This document shows positions 22,377-33,221 of a stretch of 64,000 nucleotides of DNA, piece by piece (position 1 is the first letter of the stretch; each line of letters begins with the position of its first letter). The stretch is from Timema cristinae (lineage: Eukaryota; Arthropoda; Insecta; Phasmatodea; Timematidae), in the NCBI GenBank assembly GCA_039000515.1, contig JBCFYV010000100.1:25654351-25718350 (forward strand). Direction: 5' to 3'. The notes under the pieces are model-generated. The model searched no databases. It saw nothing but the letters and a program-made list of their open reading frames with translations, and had not been told where the DNA came from. A program made the position numbers and the translations under genes.

Positions 22377-22665
22377 CGGTGGTCTAGTGGCCAGAGCTAC
22401 TGGCTACTGATCCAGAGGTAGCGGGTTCTATCCCCGGCACCTCCAGAGTTTTCTGTCAAGCCGTGGGTCAAACTCAGCCTCGTGAGGACAAATGAGGAGT
22501 TACTTAAATAAATAAACAGCAGCTCAGGTTTATAAAAAAATATATTAACGGCCGGAGGGATCATCGTGCTGACCATATGACACCCTCTACCTGCAAATGT
22601 TGGCATTATCATCGCTAACGGTGGCGGCCGCTCGGTCGGTATAGCTCTCTTGTGGTTTCACACCA
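22377..22665 (+). repeat. SINE-C copy, plus strand
   Basis: tRNA-like head GGTGGTCTAGTGGCCAGAGC with box B GGGTTCTATCCCC, then CAAGCCGTGGGTCAAACTCA, CCTCGTGAGGACAAATGAGG, CACCCTCTACCTGCAAATGT and GGCGGCCGCTCGGTCGGTAT. The same order is in reverse at 57729-58026 and 41515-41765. Confidence 0.75.
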
Positions 22666-23124
22666 TGGGAGTTTTTATTAATAATAAAATAACACTAAGA
22701 GTGTATAAAATGTTTTATGAATGTCAGCTGTTTCATTGAAAATTGGACTGAAGTTGTGGCACAAAGTATAGTTGACTTAATGGAGTTAGCTTGTCATTAT
22801 TGAACTCTTTTAATTTATTTCACTTTTTACTTTCTTATAAAGACCTCGAGATTATGATGGATATTTAGGCTTTATTTGCCCCATGACCCAAAAACCGTTC
22901 TGTATATCCTCAGGGTATTATTTTGATTTTTAATTAAAGTTCTCAATTAAAAATATAGTTTAATGGTAGGTAATTTTCGAAAAATGAAAGAATTATTTCG
23001 TTTAAAATGGATATCTGGAAAGTCTTAGTCACAAACTTTAATATACTATTCAAGAATGCAAATACGAATGTGTCATACCATTCCTTTTCCTGTGGTCCGA
23101 TGTCCGGACCACTTGGAACACTGC

Positions 23125-23362
23125 CACGGATCACCAGTGGTAAGCAAACAACAGTTCGAGAACCACTGTCGAAGGCATTGATTTCGTGTTTGACGAGGGA
23201 GATCGGGAATAGACTCCCAGTCGTGTGTACCGAGTTTCTTCCCCAATCGGTTTCTCACTCTCCCTTCGCAAAAGAGGGGACGTTTCCTCTTCAAATTGTA
23301 CCTCCTACATCCCTCCTCCATTAAATGCTTATTGTCTGGACAGGTAGTAGGCCCTAAAACGC
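23125..23362 (+). repeat. SINE-B, diverged copy
   Basis: Order preserved: head remnant, CGTGTGTACCGAG, TTCTTCCCCAATCGGTTTCT, CACTCTCCCTTCGCAAAAG, TTTCCTCTTCAAATTGTACC and tail ATTGTCTGGACAGGTAGTAG. The overlapping 105-codon and 98-codon frames are this repeat. Confidence 0.6.
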
Positions 23363-23673
23363 ACTGCAAAGATACAGACTATAATAGGCCTGTAGGTCAT
23401 AAACATTAATAAACATTTGTGGAGATTAGTGGCGGCTCGTGTATAGGCACTGCGGAACTGCAGCACCCCTATTTCTACTTGATATTATCGATAACATTTA
23501 ATATAATGAGTCCTTTTTTTCTTTAATTCTTTCTTTATTTTTGTAGTACAATATATATCCCTTAAGCTTAATGTCAGTACTTCAGTAGCCTTCCCCCAGT
23601 TTATGAAAAAGATACACAAATCTTTGTATGGAACTGTGCGCTTCACAGTGACAGCGACGTGGTGTTTGTCTGT

Positions 23674-23689
23674 TGTGCGCATGCGCACA
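23674..23689. promoter_or_regulatory. Perfect 16-bp palindrome, NRF-1-like
   Basis: TGTGCGCATGCGCACA is a perfect palindrome containing the NRF-1/Ewg consensus TGCGCATGCGCA. It lies in the 5' GC-rich part of the hAT element and may be part of its promoter. The function is inferred only from the motif. Confidence 0.4.
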
Positions 23690-23932
23690 TATGAGAGGTG
23701 TGGGGAGGAAGGCGGGACTGCCAGGTAGAGAGAGCACTGTTGCTCTCGCAGTGCTGGCTCTGGTGTGATGGTGGAAGGAAGTTGTTTTTTTTTACTCAGT
23801 GTGTGTTGTGCTCAAAAACCGTGTAACATATTCTTGAATATGATAAATTGTAGAAGAGAGTAAAATTAGATTATTATTCTGCTTCCAGCTATTCTATTTG
23901 ATTCTTTTCTTTTCGGTTCTTTTATTTAACAG

Positions 23933-24063
23933 AAAGACTAAATGCGCTTGCAGTACTTTCAATGAAGAAATATTTCCTCAATTGTCATTCAGAGACCAAG
24001 GAGAAAAATATTGAACTTTTTGCGCAAATTAAAACAAGAAGAATGGATTTCATTTTTAAATGA
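23933..24063 (+). pseudogene. hAT transposase, C-terminal dimerisation (hATC) exon
   Basis: An acceptor TTTATTTAACAG precedes the exon. With one base from the missing upstream exon, the frame reads ERLNALAVLS, then continues through KKYFLNCHSE and IELFAQIKTRRMDFIFK to a TGA stop, 43 codons without interruption. ERLNALAVLS followed by a basic tail is the usual end of hAT and ZMYM1-like transposases, where this region mediates dimerisation. No other transposase exon is present within the element limits, so this is a remnant. It is too short to stand as an independent gene. Confidence 0.7.
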
Positions 24064-24258
24064 ATCGATCAAGCTTGAACTGTAACAATCTAAGTTAAAG
24101 TAAGTAAAAAAGTTTGGTTGTTTTTGTTAATATTTTATCAAGTTCCTAAATAAATTTTCCTTTAATATATTTTTTTATATTTTACACAATTTTAAAACAA
24201 ACGCTAAAAAAAATTCTGGAGCAGCACCCCCACTAATTTTAGCTACGATCTGCCACTG

Positions 24259-24688
24259 GTGGAGAGACTTTTTAAGTTATTTATTACAATTTGCTTAGGT
24301 ACAAAAAGTGATGAAATTGATTCGTGGCTCAATCATCGAATGCAGCCACCATATAATCTATTTTTGAGACGTATTGTTCAAGAATGTAGTTCCATCCAAT
24401 CAATGAAAGTGCACCCAAAATGTAAACCTATTCCTCTTCTCTTTTAGTTGGCTTTGAAGCGATATTGCCCCTTCACCGTTTCTACGCCGACTTGTTGAGC
24501 TCAGTAGAGTAAAATGTCTCACCACAGCTCGTATACGGTTATCATGTTATATTATGGCCGAGTGGCACAACTATACAGTACTTTGCCATGACCGAGAATG
24601 TTAAGGCCTTATAGCTTGAGACGTTAATTCAACACATCACACATTTGTATAGGTATATTGGTTCGAATACTGGTTGAGTTGACATTAT
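24259..24688. other. Unassigned DNA
   Basis: No gene recognised between the hAT element and the palindrome Pal-5. The 62-codon frame at 24259-24447 has no known motif. Confidence 0.4.
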
Positions 24689-24879
24689 GGCCAGTTTCAT
24701 AGTCAAATTTAGTAGCCTCAAGTACGGGCTACACTAAGTACATGACACCTACCTAAACCAGAATGGAATGGGCCGTCTCGCATAGGAAACTGGCCATTCC
24801 ATTCTGGTTTAGGTAGGTGTCGTCATGTATTTAGTGTAGCGCCGCACTTGAGTGTACTAAATTGACTATGAAACTGGCC
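24689..24879. mobile_element. Pal-5, palindromic MITE-like element
   Basis: Begins GGCCAGTTTCATAGTCAAAT and ends with the complement. Arms of about 83 bp pair along their length (TACACTAAGTACATGACACC, CTACCTAAACCAGAATGGAA and their complements). The short loop again contains GAAACTGGCC, a copy of the terminus. It is non-coding. TA-rich flanks leave the target duplication unclear. Confidence 0.75.
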
Positions 24880-25189
24880 CTATGAACCGTATTATAGTCT
24901 AGTCTATGAAGTCAACCAATCTCTCAGTAGCTATACAAATAACAATAAGTTAAGGTCGAATGGGGGTTTGTCTGACGTCCAAATCTCGATTAGATACGGC
25001 CATAAGTTGTTATGTAGTGCGAAAGCAGAAAAGGTGAGTGTGATTCGTAGTTAATTGTATATTCAATCCAAGTCAATGATAAACCTAAATACATTTAAAA
25101 AAAATCTACAAGCAATCCTATAAAGCGATTTATGGATATAATTTATATTTTTCAAACACGTCTTATTACATGTCAAGGCTATTTTATTG

Positions 25190-25368
25190 TATTACACTGA
25201 TGGAGTAAGTATGATAAAGGTACGATTAAGATGAAATTTACCCGCATTTACGTAGAAGGAGAATATGAAACAATTTAGGAACAACCTTGTCACAACACCC
25301 AGCTGGGATTCGAACCTCTCTACCTCCCCATCAACGGCCAATGTAACTAAACTAGATCGATATTAGGG
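25190..25368 (-). repeat. SINE-B copy, minus strand
   Basis: On the minus strand: TTGGCCGTTGATGGGGAGGT, AGAGGTTCGAATCCCAGCTG (box B), a worn body and TAAATGCGGGTAAA. The tail is decayed. Confidence 0.75.
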
Positions 25369-25614
25369 TGCATGCCCACCGTTGCGGGGATATATTCTCG
25401 TGTTATGGTATACCTAACCAGATTATTTTCTTAGCAATGTGCTACTGTTTGGGTAGGAAAGCCAACAAACCCATGTTTACAAAGATATATTATCAACCGC
25501 ATGGGCAATGAACTCAGTACTATTAGATCATAAGCAACAAAACGTACCAAGATTTCCAAAGAGCCTTGATACAACGCGCGCCGGTAGATACGCAGGTACA
25601 GGTGGAACTCTCCT

Positions 25615-25745
25615 TTTGTATGGTTCGCCGGTAACGGGAACGTCGAATTCCTCTTGGTGTACCGAGGAATGTTTTTACTAAATCATTTTCTACGCCCTCC
25701 CCCCACAAATAAGGGTATATTTCCTCTAAATTTGATCTTTCATGT
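25615..25745 (+). repeat. SINE-B, partial
   Basis: Has TTCGCCGGTAACGGGAACGT, box B-like GTCGAATTCC, TGGTGTACCGAGG, body CCCTCCCCCCACAAATAAGG and TTTCCTCTAAATTTGATC. Confidence 0.6.
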
Positions 25746-25799
25746 AATACTCGACGAAACCAAAAGTACCCTTTCTTTATATGCTTTTTTTTTGTCTAT

Positions 25800-26085
25800 A
25801 GCTATATACATACATATTACATCACATATATACATACATATTACACATACATATTATACATACAGAATACATACATACAACATACATATTACACACACAA
25901 CATACATATTACATACACACAAACATACATATTACATACACACAACATACATATTACATACCACAACATACATATTACACACAAACATATATACATACAA
26001 TTACATACACACAACATATATAATACTATTACACACAAAATATAACATATTACATACACACATACATACATATTACATACATTAC
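25800..26085. repeat. Low-complexity ACATACATATT repeat
   Basis: Irregular tandem repetition of ACATACATATTAC-like words with CA-rich breaks. The open frames on both strands (149 codons plus, 60 codons minus) are products of the low complexity. Confidence 0.9.
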
Positions 26086-26323
26086 ATCGTACAAATCAAC
26101 TGACAACTTCATTGGGCAAATTTCTTTAACGTTTTTTGACTTCAAGATGAAGTTCAATCAATGCCAAGTTCTGTATGTACTCGTATGTATATCTCAGTTT
26201 TAACTTTCAGAAATATAAATTCTCCTGTAAGCTTCAAAGATGAGCTCATTATATTGACGCACACGGTTAGTGTTAGGGGTCTGCAATTTAAAATATTGGA
26301 CACCATTTTTGATAAAAGATACA

Positions 26324-26770
26324 CTAAGGTGGGAGTTTAGGAGACGCTATATTATTATATTATTATTATTATTAATAGTACCGCGTCTTACTACCCGTTC
26401 GGGTTATACGCACTTACGCTAATGTGTAATGGTAGGGTGATTATGAAATGAAATGGAGGACCTACAGTTTAACGTGGAATCCGAACCACGGTGGAGGCCT
26501 GGCATTCCCCACATTCACAAGTTGGATTAATACACGTCTTGTCAGAGGTGAAGGAAGGTTTGGTAATCGGATAAATCTGTACCGGGACCGAGGATTGAAC
26601 CCCGAGGTCTGACACCTTATCCCTAGACCGACGAGAGACGCGAGTAAAAACACATAGTATAAATGTCTTCACATGATGATATCAACAGTTGTTTAGTGCC
26701 TTTCATGAGCATAGCGGCATTAGATAGATGACAAACTTTTAAATAAGGAGGAAAAGCCGTTAAATTAGAT
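26324..26770. mobile_element. TIR-1 element, 3' truncated, split by a SINE-A
   Basis: Left part AAGGTGGGAGTTTAGGAGAC at 26324-26347, resuming at 26635 with GACGCGAGTAAAA, then TCACATGATGATATCAACAG, TCATGAGCATAGCGGCATTA and AAATAAGGAGGAAAAGCC. The right half is missing. Confidence 0.7.
26348..26634 (-). repeat. SINE-A nested in TIR-1
   Basis: All SINE-A blocks are in minus orientation with an ATT-repeat end on the left. The head is short by a few bases and part of the anticodon region (between CCCCGAGG and TCTGAC) is deleted. GAGACGC at 26341-26347 and 26635-26641 is the duplicated target, which lies inside the TIR-1 terminal sequence. Confidence 0.9.
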
Positions 26771-26804
26771 TCATTTATTTATAAAGTTTGTACAATATAG
26801 GCAG

Positions 26805-26895
26805 TTACGGAAATTATCTCGGATGGTTTAATATTTTGCGCTGAGACTATGAATGCGATTGTTGCTTTCGCATGTCCGGGATAATTTTCCAGACC
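26805..26895. repeat. Short inverted repeat
   Basis: GGAAATTATCTCGGA at the left pairs with TCCGGGATAATTTTCC at the right, and inside it ATGCGA pairs with TCGCAT. It looks like a small palindromic element; no second copy is seen in the window. Confidence 0.5.
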
Positions 26896-27286
26896 TCACC
26901 GTTTTGTTTTTATAAAACCCTGAGAGGCGGTATATCGTAGTTTACGTGTCATCCTGTATAGAACAAACTCCCAGGAATGATACGCGTGCCAGACGACGGA
27001 TCCCCTCGCTCAGCCCTTAACCATGAGGAGACCAAGTGAATCCCCTTCGGAAAACGTGCGCGGAGGGATTTTCAAACAGATAATGTGATGTGAAACTAAA
27101 GAGGTCACTTTATGTGTATAGCTACTTTGTCCGATTCCTAAGCTCAGTCGTAGCACAGTCTACCTACATAGGCAAAGCTCGATTCACACGTTTTGCTGAA
27201 AATATAGAGCAGTAGAGTATCACAGCAATTCACACGATAGAAGAAACGTAGTCGACCTCGGTCAGCGAGAAAGTATCGATTGATGT
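26896..27286. other. Unassigned DNA
   Basis: No gene. The end (27255-27285, CTCGGTCAGCGAGAAAGTAT) matches the complement of 11112-11140. Confidence 0.35.
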
Positions 27287-27455
27287 CACCCACTTCGGTA
27301 TCCGCGTGATCTAAGGCGATACTCTTGCAGTGGACAAGACTACCGATGATGGGGAGACTAAGGTTTGAATTTCAGATGGTTTTCCCCTCTTCCTCCACGA
27401 AATGAGGATCCACTTTGTACTAACATAACCTTCCAAATTTCTAAAGGCCGCATTA
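27287..27455 (+). repeat. SINE-B, 3' truncated
   Basis: Head CACCCACTTCGGTATCCGCG, GTGATCTAAGGCGATACTC, CTACCGATGATGGGGAGACT, decayed box B GGTTTGAATTTC and a shortened body. The tail is missing. Confidence 0.75.
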
Positions 27456-28618
27456 CATGTAGAAGGTTGCAGCGCTGCTTTCTGACATCGTTTTGCAGTG
27501 CTGCGAGCTGACGAATCTGGGTTAACTATTACACACAAGCTCATTCTGACGAATGATCATCTTGCCTCTCAGAGGAGGAGGAGTTATTTTATCGTCCGTA
27601 TTTGGTTTTGCTGGTTCAGTTTGTGCTAAATGTCTCGTCAACAACAAGAAGATGAAGAGCTGCTTATATTGTACGAGTACTACCAAAGTTTGAAATCCGT
27701 AGTGTTGTAAAACACAGAAACAAACGTGTGTGGAGTCGAAATTTAGTGTTAAAACGGAACATTGTGTCACATACTGTCACGATTTTACCTGAGTAAGATG
27801 CTGATGACTTCTGAAATCACCTAAGTATGAATGAAGACACCTTCAATCATATTTTGTCCATACTCTAATATAAACACAACGAACGTTGTTCACACGAACG
27901 AAACTAATGAGAAAATGGCGATCCTCTGGTCTGGTACTACCTTATCTCGACCAGGCGCATGCATGCGCAGTACAACATTCGCGCATGCGTGGACGTGAAG
28001 TCCATATAAAAGAAAGTGTGAAGTTTACGTAAAATTCCGCCAATACCGTTTTGTTAGCAATTTGTAATTTTTTTAAAGAATGAGTTTAGCTAGAGTTTAA
28101 ATTTTATAACGTGGTTTATTTATAAAATAATGTATTTGGTTAAATTTGATTAAAATTGACATAATAATTGATTAATTAACATTCCGCAGTAGAAAATATG
28201 TTGTGTTCCAAGTGTAACGTCCCGCTTCGAATCTTTTAGTTCATGGCACTAACACCACGAGCGCTAGCGACGTGGTTCTACTTGCCAAAATTACAGTGGC
28301 ATTTCTACACCTATCCCTTTACTATGCCCACGTGAAAACTGTCATTCTGTGGGGTCGGCTGGATATAAGATTAGGCGACACACGGCCTATTGGTCGGGTT
28401 GTAATCTCAGGCCTGTGAAGGGGCAGTTCAAACCCCAGATGTATCAGTTGCGGGGGTTGGGAGGGGGAGGAAGACTGTAGCAGGCGATACCAACTGCGCA
28501 TGCTCAATGCACTTTGCTTTCCTCTCACCACGTAAGTTATATTGCTCCTGTAGTGTATCAAGTGTGGTTTTGTGGATCTGTTGTTAAAATATGATTGGTA
28601 TTTTCTTTTTTTTATGAG
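27456..28618. other. Unassigned DNA with possible promoter at 27.96-28.02 kb
   Basis: No coding region is recognised. The part 28400-28470 has a weak tRNA-like GGGGCAGTTCAAACCCCAG (a box B-like word with inverted flanks). Confidence 0.35.
27956..28016 (+). promoter_or_regulatory. Candidate promoter: NRF-1-like sites and TATA box
   Basis: Two alternating GC palindromes, GGCGCATGCATGCGCAG and CGCGCATGCGTGG, resemble NRF-1/Ewg sites. About 20 bases downstream is CATATAAAAG, a canonical TATA box. No open frame or splice donor that I recognise follows, so it could equally be a relic of a mobile-element promoter. Confidence 0.3.
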
Positions 28619-29079
28619 CGCGAATCCCATACCGATCAACTCTGTGATACAGTCGGCTCGAAATCGTAAATTTACACCAACACTATTTATTGCACGTGAA
28701 TCATTTCTGAATAAACATTAATGGAAATAAAAAGTTAATAGAAGTTCCTAATACTCAACATGGTTGAAATATTAAATGGTATTTGGATAAAAATTGCATT
28801 GAAAATACTCTTTTTGACCATTTTACAATGGCTTCACATACAAACACAGTGCACAAATCTTCATTCTGTCTTAATCGGGACATACTGTATGTAGTTATTA
28901 ACAAGAAACTTTGTCTCTTTTCCTCCCATCGACACCGCGGAAAATCTAGAGTAATCATTCAAATACGAATGCACTGCACACATTTCTGTCATATTTTGGT
29001 CTTTTCTTTTCACTTTTACTTTCATATCTCGCGCGAGCCGGGAGCTGAGTTGGGCCTGCCATGATGAACTCTCGTAATA
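28619..29079 (+). repeat. Rep-4 copy 1
   Basis: Collinear with 35317-35750. Shared blocks include TGGCTTCACAKAYAAACA, GGGACATACTGTA, AACTTTGTC, CATTCAAATACGAATGCA, CACACATTTCTG and CGCGAGCCGGGAGCTGAGTT. The two copies are similar over the full stretch but carry many substitutions. The 93-codon and 67-codon frames here are not conserved in copy 2. Confidence 0.75.
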
Positions 29080-29244
29080 TGGATGTAGATAGATAATTTT
29101 TTCAAATGAGTTTTTAACTAACTTTATTGAAAAGTACCCGTCTTTATGGAAATTGAGATACAGTAAAGACTAATAACCAGAGCCCGGAAGTTGATGCCCA
29201 TAAAAACGCAAAAAATGCACTTAAAAATTATGTCCTAATCTGTA

Positions 29245-29345
29245 GATTCTGATAGATATTATCAATGCATTTAAAATAACACTAATTATTTAGTAAAATA
29301 TTATCATTGTTGACCACAAACTATATTACCCAAGTTTATATTTTT
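29245..29345 (+). repeat. Rep-2 fragment
   Basis: Contains GATAGATATTATCAATGCAT, AAAATAACACTAATTATTTA, GTAAAATATTATCATTGTTG and GACCACAAA. The left and right parts are missing. Confidence 0.55.
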
Positions 29346-29385
29346 CAACGGTTTATTTTTACCATAAACTATAGTTTGTGAGCCG

Positions 29386-29425
29386 TGTACTGATATAATC
29401 AATACGCACGTTAAATACCCTAATA
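29386..29425. repeat. Short dispersed motif TGATATAATCA...GCACGTTAAATA
   Basis: The same pair of words is at 50575-50620, and the first word (CTGATATAATCAG) is also at 36794-36810. It is probably the 3' segment of an old SINE. Confidence 0.35.
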
Positions 29426-29519
29426 TAAAAAAGGTTTGGCCAGATTAGGGTTAAGAAACATCGCCATTACACCACGATGAAATGAAGACAATCATCGTCC
29501 ATGTTTGCTTATGAGAGGC

Positions 29520-29560
29520 AAGAGTTGCTGGATGGCAACGCTGATAACCAATCAGCGCCA
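29520..29560 (+). promoter_or_regulatory. Possible CCAAT box and X-box-like pair
   Basis: GTTGCTGGATGGCAAC resembles an RFX X-box but with a wider spacer than usual. Next to it CGCTGATAACCAATCAGCG is a perfect 7-bp inverted repeat around a CCAAT word (NF-Y type). The 75-codon frame that follows is not recognisable. Support is by motif only. Confidence 0.25.
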
Positions 29561-31495
29561 GTCTTCATAGGCCCTCTGCGGGCATCTACAAGGCCCGCAC
29601 CATGCGGTCAATGGGCCCTGACGACCTCTAGGCCTGGAGCGCTGATGTACAACACACGAGAAGGGAATGTTATTGCGATATGTTTACCCAGTTTTCTCTC
29701 TCTATCAGGAAATGTTTCTGGAGTATAATTTTCATAGAAAGAGCCTTCCAGAAAATACAAACCGTCTTTATGCAGCCAGAATTGATAATATTTTGTATAT
29801 ATCATTATTGTTATTTTATAGGTATTTATAATATCCATCAAAAATTACAGGTTGCAGTTCACTTGACTCGGCGTATGAATACGTGAAAGAAGATGTAACT
29901 TTTCTAAATGTCAGATCAAGCCCTTCCTGTGAGATTTGGACTATATTTCTCTGGTCATCGTTCTGTAGCAAATCAATTGGTGGAATAAACTTTATTTAAG
30001 TTTTTTTTTTAGATAATAATTTACGTTTCCGGAATGGTAACCATGCACGACATTGGGTGATCACGTGTTGTTCAGGACGATAGGTTTGAAATTTCTCCCG
30101 AGGCCGATTAGTTAGTAAAGTATATTTTAGGACTAAGCATCGCTTGTTCGAGCCCAGTTTGTGCCTAAAATATGAATAATTTTTCATTAGGGTTCGCACA
30201 TTGCAGGCCTCTAACTCTGCGCTTCAGTGTAATTCAAGAGGAGTGTGATCGACTCTCACAAAGTCCACTTTCACCGATGTGCATCAATTAAATGAATTAA
30301 ACTGCTGTTGCAGCTCCCATTAAATTTTTATTTTCTGAAAGAAAATAATGAAAGCTACAGTTATACAAAATTTGGTATTTATTTATTTTTATCTTGGTGT
30401 AAAAAGAAACGCAAAAAATTTTACCCTGTGCAATTGTTCGTTGATCTGGACGGTGTATATATATTTTTTTATAAAAACTCTCTTCAAATCGCTAAGTGCA
30501 ATAAATCGAGCCTAATATTCCTGTTTTAACTTTGTTTATTATCAAAATAAAACCGTATTTATATTAAACTCATTTGGATAAACCTAAGTAGGATTTTCTT
30601 TCAAAAATGAAGTTCTATAGAAAAAAAATAATGAAAGGGGTGTGCACTTTTGGTTTTGCCGTAAATTATAATTTCTGACTATGGATCTGCGTGTCTAGTA
30701 TAAAGTGTTCTGCTCTAAATTAATTTATTTTAAAATGTTTATTTGTCCATGGTTCTATAGATTTTGACCAAAATTGATACGATTCTTAAGGGCACCGTGG
30801 AAAAATCTTTCCACCAGAAATATAATAATTTAAAAAATATTCGTTCTCAATATAAGATGACTTGAAGGAACGAATAACATTCTGGGAGCGGAAAGGAGGA
30901 GGCAGAGGACAGGGTGCATTGGCGGTCTAAGTTCAATTAAATGACAAAAGGAATGGACCTGTCGTATGAAAGAACACCAAATAATAATAATAATATTCAT
31001 TTGAGTAACGCCACTTAACTTCCGAGGCTTCTAAAACGGCATAACAATGCAAAGTTTTATAAGAAATGACAAAAAGTTTTTGGAATTTCAGTTAAATCCA
31101 TCGTTAGTTATGGCATGTGGTAAGTTTGTTATTTGTACATAATGTTCCAATAAAATAGACTCCCTGAGTTTTTACAAGAAATAATTTGTACACAAATAAA
31201 TAAAGCAAGTTTGAAAAAGCTTACAGTTTCCACATTATTCATGGGTCAAGCTGAGCTTCAGTGCGTTAATGTCATAAGTCGATTAATAGTTGGTTGATTA
31301 ATAATTACGGTGAATTTTGAAGCATACAAGTATCTATTTTCTTATAACAAGAGTATACGTCACCCTTTCATACTCGCGTGCCTCGTGTGTTGTTTCTTCA
31401 CACAAGTGTAAACAACTTCACGACAGTAACCACACCTTTCAGACTAAATATTTAGGCAGCAAAAGTTTTATATAGTCATTCCATGTTTTATTTTT
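29561..31495. other. Unassigned AT-rich DNA
   Basis: No gene identified. At 30095-30165 there is a weak tRNA-like stretch (GGCCGATTAGTTAGTAAAGT then CTTGTTCGAGCCCAG). The remaining ~1.3 kb is AT-rich without a defined repeat. Confidence 0.4.
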
Positions 31496-31500
31496 TTGTT

Positions 31501-31773
31501 TAGCGTCGCGTCTTACTACCCGTTCAGTTTATACGCTTGTGTACTAATTACGCTAATAGTTTTAGAGATGAGGAAGGTTATATTTTGGAAGTGTACGTGT
31601 ATTTGCGTGGAGAAAGAGAGAGCTATGAGAGATAAGAGAGAGAGAGTGGAGAACAATTTTGGAAACGATCCTCGGTACACCCGACTGAGATTCGAATCTC
31701 AATCTCCCCGTCATCGGCAGTCTAGTCTACTGAGAGAATAGCACCTTAAACCATGCGGCCACTGAAGCGGGTA
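31501..31773 (-). repeat. SINE-B, full length, with a GA-rich expansion
   Basis: On the minus strand: CCCGCTTCAGTGGCCGCATG, CTCTCAGTAGACTAGACTGC, CGATGACGGGGAGATTGAGA, box B ATTCGAATCTCAG, body, and the tail from ATTAGCGTAATTAGTAC to CGGGTAGTAAGACGCG. A (GAGA)n stretch near 31612-31652 enlarges the body. The 81-codon frame on the plus strand is part of it. Confidence 0.9.
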
Positions 31774-31799
31774 GAAAAAGGTTACTAGATCGTTTTTCA

Positions 31800-31935
31800 C
31801 TGATTAATTCATGTTATCAACAGCTGTCACTTTTGATGGATATTATCAATATCCATCAAATAATATTCATAATATAGTAAAATGTTATTAATGTTGGTCG
31901 CAGAAAATGTATTTGTATTTTGTAAAAGGTGTAGA
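31800..31935 (+). repeat. Rep-2 fragment with intact hairpin
   Basis: GATGGATATT and AATATCCATC form a perfect 10-bp stem with a 3-base loop. This is followed by ATAGTAAAATGTTATTAATG and TTGGTCGCAGAAAATG. The outer parts of Rep-2 are not present. Confidence 0.65.
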
Positions 31936-32505
31936 ACACATGGACATTCGTAAGAAAATCAAGGTAGTACGTTGACACAATATATGTTAGTATAGGCCTA
32001 TAAAAATGTTACATAACATCAAGCATTATAATGTATGTCAAATGAATTTGATACTACTTTTTACACCACTTTATACGATCTAAAGTCACCGCGAAAAAAA
32101 CCGCAACAACTTGTTTTAAATAGAGACAATTATAAAATAAAACCCTGATTCACAGAGATCATACACGCTTCACTGAAAATGTTTAGCAATTATTTAAATG
32201 AAGATTGAAGCTGCACCAAGTTTTTTGTCTGTGAGATGTGAAAATCTTCATTAAGTAATTCTGATAAAACATTAAAGTAGGTCGTGGTCTGTAAATTATA
32301 GCAGCTTGGGTCATCTCATCTCTAGCACGAGAAACGAATGATGCTTTTTTAAATCGGTAAAACAGGGCAACTTGTTTAAATAGGTCGCGTGACACATAAT
32401 ATAAGTAACAATTATGAGAGCTTAGTCAAGCGCAGGGTGAGTCAGGATTTACGAGAAATAATTAATTTAGAAGAAAATTAGTTCAATTGGCAACGAACCG
32501 CGTCA
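31936..32505. other. Unassigned DNA
   Basis: No gene or repeat limits that I can support. Confidence 0.4.
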
Positions 32506-32507
32506 AG

Positions 32508-32655
32508 TGGTATTTTCCTAAAACAGTTTCTCACACTACTTCCAAGCAAATGTGGGTAGATTACCTCTAAAAGGCTTCTATCCTCATCCCTACCCCGTTA
32601 GTGTAATTATCGTATATGTTTAAAACCTGAACAGTTAGTAAGACGAGGCGATAGA
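32508..32655 (+). repeat. SINE-B, 5' truncated
   Basis: Begins in the body (GTGGTATTTTCCTAAAAC), includes CCAAGCAAATGTGGGTAG, CCTCATCCCTACCCCGTTAG and the tail GAACAGTTAGTAAGACGAGG. Confidence 0.7.
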
Positions 32656-33215
32656 ATAAATGGTACGGTGAACCGCAATGACTTTCTCTGTCATTAAAAA
32701 AATATAAACATTTATTAAAAACTCGTAAGATTTGTTAAACTAATTTAATATACACTGTTACATAAACACTCCACCAAAGAGCGTAAATGAAATAATACAA
32801 ACTTTTATACATTAAGAAAAGAGGAACATCTCTGTCAGTCAAAGAGTATTACAATCACTTTGTTTTCAAAGAGCTGCGTAAATAATAAATAAGCTATATT
32901 TGCTTAAAGGTCAGAAACTATTAATTTTATAAAAAAATATTCTAAATTTAATACTTTTATTTTAAATACTAATACAAATATGAGATAAGTTATTCCGTAT
33001 ATCAAATAGTTGTGGATATATGATCAAAATTGGAAATTTCCGCTTATGTAAAGTACTCTTTAATTCATTTTCACGGGTAAATGAGAATAGTCATTTGGTT
33101 TTAAGTGTTAAATAATGCCTGGATACAAAATTTAATCAACATTATTAGAGCGGATTTTGAGAAATTAGATTTTAATCTCTTTTTGCCCTTAATTTTAAGA
33201 TTAGGTATCTGATTC
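32656..33215 (+). repeat. Rep-3 copy, diverged
   Basis: Starts with AATGGTACGGTGAACCGCAA and a CTTTCTCTGTC end-like word, then AAACTCGTAAGATTTGTTAA, GCGTAAATGAAATAATACAA, GATCAAAATTGGAAATTTCC and GAGAAATTAGATTTTAATCT. It is collinear with 13140-13720. Confidence 0.6.
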
Positions 33216-33221
33216 CAAAAA

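Larger units (their letters stand above)
23427..24258 (+). mobile_element. Internally deleted hAT element with transposase C-terminal exon
   Basis: The ends are inverted: TAGTGGCGGCTCGTG on the left and CGATCTGCCACTG on the right, matching the YAGTGGCRG type of hAT termini. Flanking octamers GTGGAGAT (23419-23426) and GTGGAGAG (24259-24266) differ at one base, as for an aged 8-bp hAT duplication. The interior has an upstream GC-rich segment (23640-23770) and the transposase-like exon at 23933-24063. Most of the transposase is missing, so the element cannot move by itself. Confidence 0.8.

Noticed and set aside
25654..26103. 149-codon frame rich in Tyr/His/Thr
   Set aside because: It reads through ACATACATATT low-complexity repeats and part of a SINE-B.
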